Shown here: piece by piece, positions 12,801 through 25,842 of the stretch
Layout: each line of letters begins with the position of its first letter
Numbering within the stretch: position 1 is the first letter of the stretch
Assembly: GCF_000208865.1 (NCBI RefSeq)
Contig: NC_018392.1
Location: 2,376,793 to 2,440,792 of the forward strand
Direction of reading: 5' to 3'
Length of the DNA: 64,000 nucleotides
Source of the DNA: Neospora caninum Liverpool
Lineage: Eukaryota; Apicomplexa; Conoidasida; Eucoccidiorida; Sarcocystidae
Made by a program: the position numbers and the translations under genes
The notes under the pieces: model-generated
Seen by the model: the letters and a program-made list of their open reading frames with translations, nothing else
Database searches by the model: none
What the model was told of the DNA's origin: nothing

Positions 12801-15143
12801 TCCAACTCGACGTTTGGGCACTTGGTACGCCCCATTCACTCCGAAGTGAAACCGCAGTTCTTGTCCTGTGAGCTTCGTCTGTCGAGGTTGTTGCTCTGTG
12901 TCATTATCGCGACAGGATCCTAGCGAATGCGGTCGGGGGGTCCGGCACCCACAACACGAGCAGGCATCTAAAGCGAAGCAACTCCTTTGTGAGCGTGCCG
13001 ACGTGCTTCTGTTCGGAGCTTCATGCGCCACCATGGGGTCTTGTTTCCAAAGAACGCAGTCTCATGTGCAGGTTTGTCAAGGCGAGAGAGGTTTGTTTGG
13101 AGGTGCGCGTGCGTAAAAATATCCAAGTCCTTCCCCTGCTCTCTGCGCCTTTGTCTTAAGCGGCCCGACGTCTCACACCGTCCGTCCATACGCACATCTG
13201 CAGGTCCGGCGCGGCCACGAGAAATACACGGGTGTCCCCTAGTGAACGTTGTGACGGCAGAAATCAAACACAGTATGCCACGCCGCGCTCAAGTACTCTG
13301 CGCCGTTCTCGTCTGCGATGCCCTGTTTTCTCTAGGCGTGATTCTCTTCGGCATGACTCATGGACGTCTCCCTTTCGAGAGGCCAGATCGCCATACGCTC
13401 GAAAGGTTAAGGACGGTACTAAGTCAGGACAGCTCGCCTTCCTGTACCTTCTCTTCCTCAAAACATTCGGTTGCTTGTCCTTCAGCGGCTGATCTCGTTG
13501 CCTGCTGTACCTTCGTTCGGAAAACGAACGAGTTCTACTGTATCATGTTCCCATAGTTGTACCCACAACGTGGACTATTCCAGCGACAGGAAGCTGGAAT
13601 GGCGATGTCACTCGGACTCAAGAGGTGCTTTCGTAGCGGGCTCCTGGTAAAGAAACAGAGAGTACAGGAGCAGGTCGCATCTTTCTTGACCGCTCCCACA
13701 GACCATCAGTCAGTTCGGTTTTAACAGACGTAACACGCCAGACAGTGTATGTTTTCCCGTTGCCTTTGATACCGTTCAGCGAAGCGACGTGTGCGTCTGT
13801 GTGTGTAGATAGGCATACCTACATTTCTGCGTGTGTACAAACATGTACATACGCGACTACCTGGCAACCCTGACATGAATGCACATTCGAAAACTTCGAT
13901 AGACAGTGCATTTCGCCCGCCGTGTTGGCGGAGTAAGGCCTGAGGGTTTTCGGCGAATGAGAAAAAAAGGTGGAGGTGGGCTCTGATGCGTTCCCAGGAA
14001 GGCCTGCCTTTCGATGCATCCGCGTCCCCGGCATTGAAGAGGACGATAAATGCAATGCTTCATCCGGACCCACGAAAAAGAATCCGGATCAGTGACCTCA
14101 TGAATGATGCGTGGCTGAGGCAGTCGCTCCCCTGGGAAGATGCACAAGAGACTCTTCAACGCGACCTCAGTGGAAATTGCAGCTGTAGGCACAGGAGAAG
14201 GGTTTCTACTATTGACAGCTGACAGATGCACATGCGTGCAAATATATTACGCCACCGTCCACGCATATGCTGTATGCATGCACATGTGCATATAGATATA
14301 CAGTTTGATATGTCAGTGTAGGTATGCGGTTTTGTAAATGCATCTAACTATATTTGTGGCTGCATATATATATGTATATATATATATATATATTGACAGA
14401 TAAATACATAAACGGATATGTATGCATGCGTATGGAGCTCGAAGTCGTTGTCGACATCTTCCGGAATAGCAAATTTTTCGTTTCGCGGCTGTGGTTTCTG
14501 GATAGCTGAGTGCGGAATGTTTGTCCCTTGTTTGCGTTGCATCCCGGTTTCTTCCAATTCTCCAGCGAAAGTAGATTCGTCCAATCCGAGTCGTTCGCCC
14601 TCACAAGACGGAGGCCCCTCGTCTGAAGCTGTTCCCCCTGCAGGCACGACGATCGATGACGCAATGCACGTCAATCGTTCTGTTTTAAGATCTTGGGAAA
14701 CCCTCTCCCAGGGCACGGCGCCGACGTCTAGCAGTGGAGCCTCTCCGAAGGATTCCTCGGCCCCCGCTGTCAAAAGACCTTCGCGAACTCGCGCCCCCGA
14801 GAGTCTCCAGTCCTCGTCAGTTCCATCGAACCGCGGGCGGGCTCAAATGACAGTCGAAAGTAACACTTTGCGTGTCCATTCCGGCGCAGTTACAGTGATA
14901 CCGCCTTCTGCTCACAGCCCCGGGGCACCGCCCACTTCATCTACGAGGCTCTCGGGGGGGACGGTTGCCGGTCGCAAGAAACTCGGATCTCAGGGTGGAT
15001 CGGCAAATGGATCTGCACTAAACTTTGCTCCTCTTCCTTCGGGCAATGCAGCGGGTTCCCACAGTTCAGCCACTGGGGCCAGGAGGCGCTCGCCGTCTGT
15101 AGGAGGGAGCGCCCGTTCACCACGGGGAAGCAGAAACCGATAG
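9858..15143 (+). CDS. SNF1/CAMK-like serine/threonine kinase
   Basis: Eleven phase-consistent exons: 9858-10032, 10256-10363, 10476-10607, 10838-10918, 11474-11556, 12013-12157, 12442-12511, 12631-12824, 13336-13415, 13998-14184, 14566-15143; 610 residues. Residues ~1-138 form a small domain ending in TESGDEIQDFDQLLDDDVVY. The kinase domain spans ~140-402, with glycine loop GEGGFGRV (~148), VAIK lysine (~169), catalytic loop HRDLKLEN (~263), DFGL (~284) and APE in QAYLAPEVW (~305), so it should be active. The activation loop and the C-lobe segment DVWALGVILFGMTHGRLPF resemble SNF1/AMPK/CAMK kinases. The last ~200 residues are a Ser/Pro/Gly-rich tail without a known domain. Substrates are unknown. 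A KIN/AMPK-like role is possible, but the sequence does not prove that subfamily. The start is the first ATG in phase with exon 2. Confidence 0.88.
10919..11473 (+). other. GC-AG intron in the kinase gene
   Basis: The donor is GCAAGT directly after the codons for HPETG; the acceptor is cactcacag. The splice joins the end of the glycine-loop exon to EIVAIK in frame. No GT donor nearby keeps both the phase and the conserved residues. Confidence 0.8.
14364..14393. repeat. (AT)n microsatellite
   Basis: An AT run with one G interruption, in the last kinase intron (14185-14565). Confidence 0.9.
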
Positions 15144-16591
15144 CAGGTGGACGGCGGGGTTGCTGCGCCTGGAGCAAGGAAATTGAGCAAAGGAGAGTGC
15201 CTAGTATGCATTTGACTCTGTATGAGGTTGAGGGAAGCAATCTAGGTTCAAAAACGGGAGACACGATGCGGGGTCGGAGGGAAACAAAGAAGAGCGACCA
15301 AACAAGCACTTCTGCAAAAGGCGCTAGGAAAGCCGTCCCCTTCATTCGTGCCACGCCTAGCTCTCAACAAAACAGCACTATTACGTGTATGGGTATATAC
15401 AGCTGCATGATTTACGGCGTCCATGCACAAGGAGCCTAACACACGTGCGTCGACGTTAACAGAGTGAGGAAAAACGATCCGACACTGACCGGGTTTGATT
15501 TCCCTCCTAGCTCAGTTCGGCCACATTCCGCCGCACCGCCGTGTCAGCGAAACAATAAGCAATGAAGGAAACGGTACAGATGACTTCTCGGGAAAACACG
15601 ATCCCGTTTGTCCCTTGTACGACGTCTAAGGTGCCTCGAGGGCTTCAGTGGCTGCGGCATCCGGTGGATACTGCAATCGCAAAAAAGAAATGTGGCATAG
15701 AGCGATCCGCGATAACTGTATATCAGAAGGTAGGGGGAAGCATGTTTGTGAAAACGTGCAAGTTCCAAAATTACGTGGCATTTCCTGTTACTGTTTCGTG
15801 GCTCTTGGTGCCTGAGAAAGAAGCGTCTACGCTTCCTCCCAATTGCTGCTGAGGTTTCTTCCTCGTCGCTCGTTCCTTCACAGAGCTTCCGAAACTGCTC
15901 CTTCCTCCCTTCTGTAGACCGGATATATGCATGCAGGTATCTGTAGATGTACTCGGTTTTCCGGCATGCATTGCGTCTCTCCCTCACAACACGTTGTCGG
16001 CTGGTATCTGCACATCCGTAATCCGGACGTCTGCATACAGTCATGTACAGTCCTGCACATAGATCTAAATACGAACAGATTAAGTATGCATATGCGTATG
16101 CCGCTCTCTGTCTAGAGCTCTATCTCTCCATATACACCTAGATACTCATTACGCTCTGAAGCCAGCCATAAGCTGTCCATATCCAGTAGACGAACGAAAC
16201 AAAGAGAGTGACCAGACAAGCTACCGCCGATACACATACGAGAGAAGTTGGCAAACTTCTGCAGACGCAATTTATAGTCACATCTCTACGTGTCGCTCAC
16301 TCAGCCGACCTTCCTCTCCATGTATATATATACATATGAATATCTGTACATATATATATGACTATTTCATGTGTGGATGGAGGCAGGAGAGCACGAGAGG
16401 AACACACAAAGAAGTCGAGAAAAGACAAATGCGAATGAAGCCATTCTGATGAACCGGAGTTCTGTATATCTGGACTGGCTTCACTGGCACTGGCTGCCGG
16501 CCCCTTGAAGTCGACGAGGAAAAAACAGTGTGGAACGTAAAAAAAACAGGATGGCCACGGAAAGTAACCCAGGGCGCCGCCAACGTTCTCC
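15144..16591. other. Convergent spacer, kinase to OTU gene
   Basis: The spacer lies between two converging stop codons, so it should hold two 3' UTRs. Short ORFs on both strands lack recognisable domains. An AT-rich stretch lies at 16321-16362. No RNA gene was recognised. Confidence 0.5.
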
Positions 16592-17301
16592 TTATTCGGT
16601 GTCACATCCAACTTCGACTGCAGAGTCAGGCGTCGCACACGCAGCCGGCACGACGGAGTTGTAGTGCCCGCCTGCGGCCAACAGATGGCGGTGGAATGCG
16701 AGGCGAAGGGGCGTCGCATCTGCCGCGCAATCCTCGCCCTACAGGGCATGGCACAGAAGAAAGAAACAGAGAAACGGGGGGCAAATTTGTGCTCCCAAAG
16801 AACGGAGAAGACAGCTGCAAACTTTTCGCTTCTCTCCGCGTCCACTCACTGCACCTTATATAAACGCCGCATCCGCGCTACAAATAAGTCTCCCCATGCA
16901 TACACACATAACAGTATCCACATATATGCTTCGGCGCGCCCACACACGGGGAACTGAATAAATACGCACAAATGCATCACTACACACACAGAAGGCATTT
17001 GGATGCATCCAATAAAGAAGTCTAGGAACGCGCATTCATGAAACATAAGCCATTGGCTGATGGAAGCACGAGAAATGAATGCAAAGTACACGTAAGAACT
17101 CCAAGAGAGACAGCGAGGAGACAGTGGAAACAGAAGCCGTTACCGGTTCGAGAGCCACATCGCTTCCCATCCGGAAAGGGCGTCGATACGACAAGCGAAT
17201 AAATGCACAAACGGAAGCGCATCGGATCCATGAAACGCTGATCCGAAAGGTTCGCGTGTGGCCACTGAAGCACAAGCAATATGCATGCACTATCCACAGA
17301 A

Positions 17302-17332
<31 letters not shown>

Positions 17333-20300
17333 GAGGGAGAGAGAGAGCGAGATATCAGAAGGCATGCAGTTACGTTCAGCAGGCGTGAAAACGATCACAA
17401 AAGCACGGCGCTTACGTAATTGAGGATGAGGAATTCTCCGTCATTCATCGAGGCGAGTTCAATGCGTCGCTGGAGCACCTTCGAGATCACCTGCAGCTCG
17501 ACTTCGCCGCTGCGGCAAAAAGGCGACAACCGCAAGGCAGACGAGCAAAGACACCCGAAACACCCAAGTAGAATGAGGCGGAACCTGCACATGTGCTTGA
17601 GGCAAGTTCCCTGAGAAGTTGTCCCCGTTCCTAACGTATTCTCTCTCCAGATTGCTTGCTCTTTCCTGAGTCCTTGTTTTCGCGCTTTGAGTGTTTCTCT
17701 CTCGTCGCCCTCTGATGGCTAGATGGCGCACCTCCCCTCGTCCACGTTCTTTTCCTTCACTTAATTGTTCGCCTGTTTCGCATACCCCCACTCCGCAGTG
17801 CTGCGGATCTTCTCGCAGTAATCCTCGAAGCCTGAGAAGCCGAAGACGCCGGAAAAGACGCGAAACAAACCGCGGTGGCGGCAACGCGGCGGCAACCACA
17901 CCCGCGAGTCGCGAGAGGTAAACAAAAGGCAATGCGAAGCGGGACGGAGACAAAAGACACAGAAGGCAGGTGGAAACGGAAGCAACAAAAGGACCCGGAC
18001 CACCTAGCAGAGAGAGGAGATGGAATAGAAACCAGCAAGGCACGAACGCACGTGGGAAAGAGCATCAACTCCCAAGTCTAAGCCGCATGCAGTTTACGTT
18101 GTTGCCTCCCACGACTGGATATCAGACGATCGCAATCGAGTCGTCAAACCACTTTCAAACACATACACGAAAATCGAAAGAAGTTTAGTGCATGCACGAT
18201 GGCGGCTGGTCCTGGAAAGCCTGCACGGGTCGATCGATAAACATCCATTTCTGCACGGAAACCTGAGACACATCCTGTTCTGAGTCAATCCATCACGGAG
18301 CGTTTGGAACAAAAATTAAACACACACACAAATATATGTATGTAGATTCATATATGCATATCTATAAGTATGTAGATATGTAAATGGATATATGTATCTA
18401 TGTATTTGCATGCGTGATTGACCGTGGTTGTTTCTCAGCTGTCCGTGACAGGAGGTGAAACTGGAGGGGAATCGTCAACTCCGAATTCACCTTGGAAGGT
18501 CGGCACGACTTCAAGCGACTGTACCTTCCTGGGTTTGAGCGGCATCGTCGAGGAAGAGCTGAAAATCCTCGCGATGCTCTTCCAGAAAGTCCGCAACTTT
18601 GAGTCGCAGAGTCTCAACGGAAGCAGCCGGGTTGACTCCTTGCGAACAAATCCTCTGCATTTGGTGGCAGATCGCTCTGAAAAAAGACGAGACGCGAGGA
18701 CGAAAACCAACTCAAAGGAAGAGACGTGCGCTCAAACCCCGAGACGCAGGCTAAGAAGTGGACGTCCCATGGATCGCCTCGCATCCACTTCCGTATGCCT
18801 CTACACCTGAACCATATACCCACACCGATGGATATCTCTGCATGCACCCACCTCCGCCTGTACATCCACACGCCAACGCATGCATGCTTTTTACATGCGC
18901 TTGAGACTTTGCATGCCCAACGAAACCAAAGAACGCAGTGCAATCGGAGGCGCTTTGCGATGGCTTCTCCACCTCCTATGGAGGCACGAAAAAGCCGAGA
19001 AGCCTCCCTCTCGGACGGCGCAAACCGTCCCGTCGCCGAAACCAAAATGTGCCTCTCGCCGTGTCAGGTTGTTTCTGTTGCCCCTGTGGCGCGGCCGGTC
19101 TCACCTGTACATACAGTGGCCGTCCGCCGCGATCGAGTGAATCGCGAGATTGAGACTTGCCAGGTGGCGTCGGAGCGCCTCCCACTCCACCTGGCCCGGA
19201 TCTGGGCCAGCCTCTGGAAAGGAGACAGAGAGAGACGAACAACGTGGTTGGTGCGCACGCGAAGCAGCCTACAGACTGCGGAGAAAGACAAGAAAGAAGC
19301 GAACAGGCACGGAGAGAGACAGGGACGAAAAAGGAGACAAAGCAGCAAAGTGTGACAGCGGCTACGCTTAAAGCCGGATTTTTGCGTGGGGGGGAGCGCC
19401 CGAAGAGCAAGGGACGACGGACGACGCATTTAGGTCAAAATGTGTCTCTATCGAGGTGAGGGGTGTGCAGGCCTGAAAATCCCTTGGCGACGCAGACAGA
19501 TTTTGTCGCTAACACGGCAAAGCGTAGGAATCGGCCAACGCGTGCAGCGGTTTGACGCAGAAACACGGATACTACCGTTCTGTCTCGCTTTCCTGCCGAC
19601 CCTTTGAGGATCCTACCTTCTCGTTCGAGCCGAAGCGCCTCTTCGCGTGCCTCCTCTTCCGCGCGTTTCTTCCTTCTTCGCTGCTGCGCCTTGGACAGCC
19701 TGGCAGGCTCCCGGGGCCCGTCGTCTCCGCCGTAGAGCCGCAGCGACGCGAAGGTGTTGACAACCGCGTCCGCGCTCTCGCCTGGCGATGCGGAGACACT
19801 CGCATCCGACGCGCCTGTCTTGTCTCCGGAGCGACATGCGGCGGAGGAAGATCCGTTCACAGAGGCCATGGCGCTCCCGACCTCCGCCTGCTCGTTCCTC
19901 TGGTCGTTCGAATCTTTGGCAGCCTCTTCCCTCCCTCCGCTTCTGGACAGAGCCGCAAGCTGTCTCTGGTGATCTGCGAGGAGGTCCGCTTCCTTCTGCC
20001 GGATCTCGCGCTCCAGCTGCTGCTTCGCCCCCTTCCCCTTCGCCGCGGCGAGCGCGCGCTTGCTGGCTGCTTGGAGATCCTGGAAAAAAGAAGAAAATCC
20101 AGCCTCCGTCTGATGCCGAGACACTCAGTGCGCGTCTGCCAGGTGTCCCCACCAAGAGAAAAAGGCTAGGAGAGACATGCAGAAGAAAAGAGCCGACACA
20201 GAGCCATCGGAGGAAACTCCCACAGTCTCAGGAGATGTACACAGATGCATATGCATAAGTGCAATTAGATATGTATATATATGTATATATATATATATAC

Positions 20301-20547
20301 GTTTATTTGTGAGGGTGTGTAGAGATGTATTCATGTGTGAGTGTATCTATCTTGATGTGTGGCGATTCAACAAAAATGGCATGAGGAACTTGCACTATCT
20401 GCAGACGGAAAAGATTCCAGAGAGACGCACCTTAATCTCCTTTCTGTGTTTCTGAAGCAGCTTCCGTCGACTTCCTCCTTCTTCGCCGTCGCTCCCTGAG
20501 CCGTCGCCCACAGGGCCCCATGACGTTGCGGCCCCGTTCGCCTCCAT
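16592..20547 (-). CDS. OTUD6B: OTU-domain deubiquitinase, OTUD6B-like
   Basis: Seven phase-consistent exons on the minus strand, 5' to 3': 20431-20547, 19617-20079, 19105-19213, 18525-18676, 17786-17831, 17416-17509, 16592-16738; 375 residues. OTU enzymes are cysteine proteases that remove ubiquitin; OTUD6B is linked to protein synthesis control in animals. The N-terminus has the family's charged helical region (LLQKHRKEIKDLQ, then KQQLEREIRQKEADLL) and a later basic stretch LSKAQQRRRKKR. The catalytic part has AADGHCMYR (Asp and Cys), RLKVADFLEEH, FEDYCEKIRSTAEWGGEVEL and, in the last exon, HYNSVV (His), so the triad is complete. It is longer than human OTUD6B (~290) because of a Ser/Ala/Gly-rich linker. 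One exon is only 46 bp. The start ATG at 20547 begins MEANGAA and fits the family's short N-terminus. Confidence 0.92.
17308..17352. repeat. (AT)n followed by (GA)n
   Basis: An AT run to 17332 is followed directly by a GA-rich stretch. It lies in the OTU gene intron between the exons at 17416 and 16738. Confidence 0.85.
20269..20299. repeat. (AT)n microsatellite
   Basis: A slightly interrupted AT run in the first intron of the OTU gene (20080-20430). Confidence 0.9.
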
Positions 20548-20559
20548 CTCGCGTTTTCT

Positions 20560-20790
20560 TTCCTGTATCACTCTTGTCCTTTCTCGCCTTGCTCTTTCTC
20601 ACCTTCCTTCTCTTCCTCGCCTTCGTTCTCTTGTCCTTTCTCTGCTTCTGCCTCTTCCTCTACTTTCTCTTGTTCTCTTTCTTTTCTCCTTTCTCTTCTC
20701 CACCTTCTTTCCTCCTCCTTTCTCCCCTCCTCCTTTCTCCCCTCCTCCTTTCTCCCCTCCTCCTTTCTCTCCCTCTTTCGCTCCTTCGTC
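20560..20790. repeat. Polypyrimidine tract with 15-bp repeats
   Basis: The plus strand is almost pure C/T for about 230 bp. From about 20715 to 20775 it contains roughly four copies of a unit like cctcctttctcccct. On the minus strand this is a polypurine 5' leader just upstream of the OTU start codon. Confidence 0.85.
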
Positions 20791-21751
20791 TCTGCGTTCT
20801 CTCTGCGGAGTCTGCCTCTGTCCTTCTTGGCTTCTTCGCGCGGCTCGGCGTCGCGCGGCCTTTGCTTCGACGTCGATAGACAACCGAGCAGTTGCGAGAA
20901 AGCACGACAACACGAGGACGGCGGGGAACCCAGGACGGCGAAACAAATGAGGAAGAAGGTGGAAAAGCGGGAGAAGCAATTGAAAACGGAAACTGCCTCG
21001 GCGAAGCCGCGCACGAAAAAGGAGACAAGACAGACGAACGCCACGGCAAATCGGAAGGTGACCGAAGAGGAGAAGCCGATGCAGTGCCCGTATATAAAAC
21101 AGGCCAGCTCGACTTCGTTGACAACCTAGAAAAAAGATATCCCTTTAGAAACGCTTTGATCTTTCAGAGAATCCTAGCGCAGGAACCGCTGCGTACTCGT
21201 CAACACCGCGCTGTCGCGACTTTCCATGCTGCGTTTGTCTTTCTGCATGCATTCGCGCGCTCTCGCCAGCCCTTTATCTCTCTCCCTTCAAGAAGAAAGG
21301 ATGTAATCTTCTTCAAACTTTTCTACACCTTTCTCCCCTTCTCCCCCCATCGAAGAAGGAAGGGTTTTTTCGGCAATTGCTTTCTTCCTCGGTTTCGTAT
21401 CAATTCTCGTTTTTCTTCCTGCGTTGTCTCCCGGGAGAGGGACTGAGGACCTGGCGAGACACCGCGCGAGCCCCGCCCTTGATTTTCTGCATGCGTGAAA
21501 AGAAGATTTAACACATCAAATCCCAACTGTGTGCTTTCTCTGCATGTGGAGTCTCCTGGGAAAATAAGAAAAATTTTTGAACCGAAGCACCCTGCCACAG
21601 TTCGTTGCCGTCACGTTTTCCTCATGATTCGAGTCTCAAAAAATATTAGGGAGCGACAAAACAGTGTAAAGAGGGGAGACGGATGTGGTCTTTCACCTGT
21701 TGCCAAACTCACACATTTCGGCGAATAAGCACTGGCATGCGCACTCGGAGT

Positions 21752-21852
21752 CACCTTCTCTCTCTTTCTCTCCGTCTCTGTCTCCTCCCTCTCTTTCTCT
21801 CCGTCTCTCTCTCCTCCCTCTCTTTCTCTCCGTCTCTGTCTCCTTCTGTCGC
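21752..21852. repeat. CT-rich tandem repeat, ~29-bp unit
   Basis: About three copies of a unit containing ctctttctctccgtctctgt and a cctcc joint lie upstream of the PPR gene. Confidence 0.85.
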
Positions 21853-22144
21853 CATGAGGTTTTCCGCTGTTCCTCTCTCTTCAGAATTTCTGTCACTGCC
21901 TGTTCCTCATTTCTGCTCGATAGAAGAGCCGGGCTCTACCGACCTTGCCTCTTCTTCGTCGGCGCAGGTTTGACTCGAACGCCGTTTCCTACACTCCGTC
22001 CTACGTCGGCGCCTGATCTGCATCTGTAAATGCTTGTGTACTGGATGGCACCTGCCCTGAATCACCGAAAGAATGAAATTCGAAAATGTATGATTCTTTT
22101 TTCGATGTGGAACTGAAAACGTAAACCATCGGGGCAGCCTCTGC

Positions 22145-25100
22145 ATGCGCCTCGACGCAAGCTCCCCTCTCATCTGTCTTGCAGCCCACGCACTCGACAT
22201 GGACTCCTTCTCGCGTTCCCTTCCTCCACGCGGCGCTGTGGAGCTCCCTCTCCTCACAGTTTGGTCGTCGTGTTCCAACTTTGGATTCAAACGGTCCTGG
22301 GAAAGCCGAGCAAACACGGGTCCTCTTGGCAAGACTACGCGGCACAAGGCAAGAATTCGGTCTCCACCAAAAGGAGAAGGTCGGCCCCGCGCTTCGGGTG
22401 TACGGACACCCCCGGTCGCGGGTGGACGGACACCTGGGCTGCGCTGCGGCGTCGTCTCAGATGTTTTGACAAGAAAAGACAAGAGGGGCCAAATGCGGTG
22501 TTCACTCTCACCGTTCCGTTCTCCAAGGAAGGCCAATCGCCTTCGTTTTCCCTTGTCGTTTCTTGAAACTGTCGCGCGCGCTTCACCCGAAGAAAACTGG
22601 AGGGGGATCGGTGATGCGAATGGGCCGTGTCGCTTCTTTCATGTTTCCCGTTGCTTGCTCACTGTCCATTCCCGTTCAGAGTCCCCGTGGAACCCTTCGT
22701 CTCTTCTCCCGTCTCCACTCTCCTCTTGGTCTCGTCCGCGCCTTTATTCCCCTGCTTCCTTCTCGCTTTCGTCCTTTGCTCCTGCCACCTTTTTGCCTTC
22801 TCGTCCTTCTTGTTTCCCACCTTTCTCTTCGCCTTCTTGTCCCTCCCATTCGGCTCTTTACGCTTCTTCCCCTCGCAGTTCTGCGTCCACTCTTCCGCCT
22901 TCTTCGTCTCCTAGCGCTCCTTCCTGGTCTCTCTCAGCTTCTGTCTGCGTTTCGCGCTCGTTGCTTTGCCGCGCTTCTCCGTTCCCCCTGCCAAGGCGCT
23001 CTGTTGCTCCCCACAAACGCCCGCCATGCCTCGACCTTCCGCACGGCCCCGCGTGTCGCTTCCTCTCGACACCTGGGCAGGCGCATGCAGTTCGCGCCAG
23101 CCTCACTGAGAAGGCCCAGAGGCAAGCCGAGGGCGGGGACCTTTTGCGAGCAAACTCCGGGGCGCTGTCGGCTCGGGGGCGGCGAGAGAATTTCCAGGCT
23201 CTGCGGTCGACCATGAGCAAGCGAACAAAGAGCCGCGTGAGACTGCAGGCCGCCGAAGAAGGAGCAGAACCTCTGTCGCCGCACGAAACGCCGGCGTCTC
23301 CTCTCAGCTCTTCAGCTTGGCCGAGCGGCGCCGCGCAGAACGCACGCCGCCTGCGAGCTCCGCCACCCCAGTCGGGAGGCGAGACTTCTTCGTTTGGAGG
23401 TTTTGGCGGAAGGCCAGAAGAAGGAGAGAGCGAGAGGCAGAAGCGAACCGCAAAGTCCGTTTTCCACGTCGAACTGCCTGACGAGCAGCGCTCGCCCGTT
23501 CTCCAGGCTGCGTCTTCGGTCTCCGCCCAGGTTCGGCTTATACACGAGCAACGAGCGCAAGTCAAGCGTTTGAAGAAGCGGCAAGTGGCGCCGCTGCCTC
23601 GAAAGCACTGGCTGTACATGCAGGCGAAGCGCCTCGAAGAAATGGATGCTCTCACAGCTCCTGCCTCTTTGCGGGCTCGCGAGTCTCGCCTGTCTCCTCC
23701 CTCGCCAAGAGGCGCGGAGGGCCTTGCCGAAGAGAGCGAAGACGGAGGGAGAGAGTGTTCGATCTTTGCCGAGGACGGCGGAGACGTTGAGCAGCACATT
23801 CGAGCGTGGCGAAGACGGAAAGGCCTCCCCGAGGACGCCGAAGAGGAAAGCAACAAGGAGCGACGGCGCCGACTGCGAGAGGAGAAGCGGCGAGATATGA
23901 AGAGGAAAGTGCGATGGGAATTGCAGTCGCCTTCCGCTTCAACTCCTGCCGCGAACGGCCTCAGCAGCCTAGGTGGGGCGTCGACTCCGGAAGGTCCCGC
24001 CTTCGAAGCCTTGGCTTCTTCTCACGCCGCCAGCTGCAACCATGTGCTTCAGCTGGAGGATTTCGCGCGTGCATCGACTCCCAGTTCGTCGGCTTCGCCC
24101 TCGCTGGATCCGTCGTGTCCTTGCCCATCGTCGTCGACTGGCTCCTCTGCGGAGAACACCCTGTGCTTCACCTGGGACTGGCAGGAGGGGCAAGCGGCCT
24201 CTGGCGAGAAGACAGAGACAGGACAAGATCCCGCGCGCGAGAGCGCTCCAAGAGGACGGCGAGGCCGGAGAGAAAGGAGGGCGGAGATCCTCGCGAACCG
24301 GCAAGCAGCCTCCTTGGGCGCTCCCCCGCACTGGCTAGCCAAAAACAAGGTCGAGCCTCACCGCTTCATGCAGCAACTCGCCTTGACGGAGTGTGCCGAG
24401 CCTCGGCCCTCCCCGGAGTGCATGCAGTCGCGCTCATCGGGCCTGGAACCCATCCAGGAGGGCCGCCGCAGTGGAGGCGCCGGAGACGAAGACCACGGCG
24501 AAGAGGGGAGCTCGTGGATTCCCAGTGTCCTCTCCACTGACGCGCCGAAGCGGGTCAGGCAAATGATCGACAGGACGGCGGACCGGTCGGAGAGTGGAGA
24601 CGCGAACACGGAGACCATAATCGGAGAAAGCCACACATCTGAGGCGACGCCCGAGGCCTTTGCCGAGCCGGTGGTGGAGTCCAACCTCCACGGCAAGCCT
24701 GCCTGTCCTTCTCCTTCCTCTACCTCCTCTCCTTCTGGGTTTCCTGTTTCTCCCGATCTTCCGCCCGCGAAAACGGAGCCTGAGAGCAGCCTCATTACTG
24801 TCGCCTCCAGGCCTGCTTCCGTGGCCTCTCTCCCTGCGGCGCTCGGCTCACGTTCAGACCGTGCGGCGTCCTCGCCGGAACGTTTTTCCGAGGGTCTTTT
24901 GGACTCTGGCGCGAGTCTGGTGAGACATCTGAAGCGGCGCGCGTTGCAATACGAGGCGACGGGCGTGGATCCTTCGCTGCTGGACGCCTGGTCGTCCGCT
25001 GTGGGATACTTCCCTGGGATCGAGCGTCACCAGAGAGCGCAGGAGATGCGCGCGCTGGCGAAGATGACCTTTCAGAGCCTCCTGGACTCTGGTCGGGGCT

Positions 25101-25808
25101 CTGTGAAGAACTTCAATGCCTTGATCAAGGCGAAAATCTTCTTCGATGACATGGAGTCTGCCCTCGAAATCCTCGAGAAGATGACTCGCCACAGCTTCCC
25201 GCCCGACGAAGAGTCCTTTGTCCATTTAATTGGCGGCGCAGCTCGCAAGGGCGACAGCGCCAGAGCCCGCATGCTCTTTCTCAAAATGCGCTCCACCCTG
25301 TCCTCGCCGCCTTCTGCGCGCGTCTACGCCGCACTCATTCAAGCGCACGTGGCCGCCGGAGACTTGGCCTCAGCCTTCGCTCTCCTCAGGAAGATGGAAG
25401 ACGAGCACATCCCTGCAGACTGCGTCGTGTACACCGTCTTGATCGACGGCCTTGTGCGCGCCAAGAAGGTCCGGAAAGCCTGGAGAACGTTTTGGAACAT
25501 GAGGACGTGGAAAGGCCTCGAACCCGACGAGGTGCTCTTCACCGTGATGATCAAGGCTTGTGCGGTCAGAGGCGAAGCGGAACGCGCCATCAACCTCCTC
25601 GACGACTTACGCGCGTCGGGCCTCCACCCCACAGACGTCACCTACTCCGAACTCATGCACGCTTGCTGCGACCGCAAAGACTTCGCCTCCAAGTGCTTCC
25701 ACTTCTACCACCAAATGCTTGCCGAAGATATGCCTATCACCGTGCCCGTCTACACCTTTCTCCTCAGGGTGGGTAACGCCCACAATCCAGAGCATACATA
25801 TACAGTAT

Positions 25809-25842
<34 letters not shown>

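Larger units (their letters stand above)
20548..22144. promoter_or_regulatory. Divergent promoter region, OTUD6B-like and PPR genes
   Basis: The spacer separates two genes transcribed away from each other, so both promoters and 5' UTRs should lie in this 1.6 kb. It contains two long asymmetric pyrimidine/purine tracts (listed as repeats) and a TGCATGC word near 21245. There is no TATA-like element I would trust. No conserved coding segment was seen; the long ORFs here are by-products of the low-complexity tracts. Confidence 0.5.

Noticed and set aside
18614..19045. 143-codon minus-strand open frame near the OTU exons
   Set aside because: It runs across an OTU intron in a frame other than that of the OTU exons; the OTU motif AADGHCMYR lies in a different segment and frame.
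20568..21044. Glu/Arg/Lys-rich minus-strand frame upstream of the OTU start, looking like a coiled coil
   Set aside because: Produced by translating the polypurine tract in any frame. The conserved OTUD6B N-terminus starts at 20547, and this frame is not needed.
22858..23856. 332-codon minus-strand open frame
   Set aside because: Antisense to the first PPR exon, which has the longer open frame and joins in phase to repeat-bearing exons. No recognisable domain.
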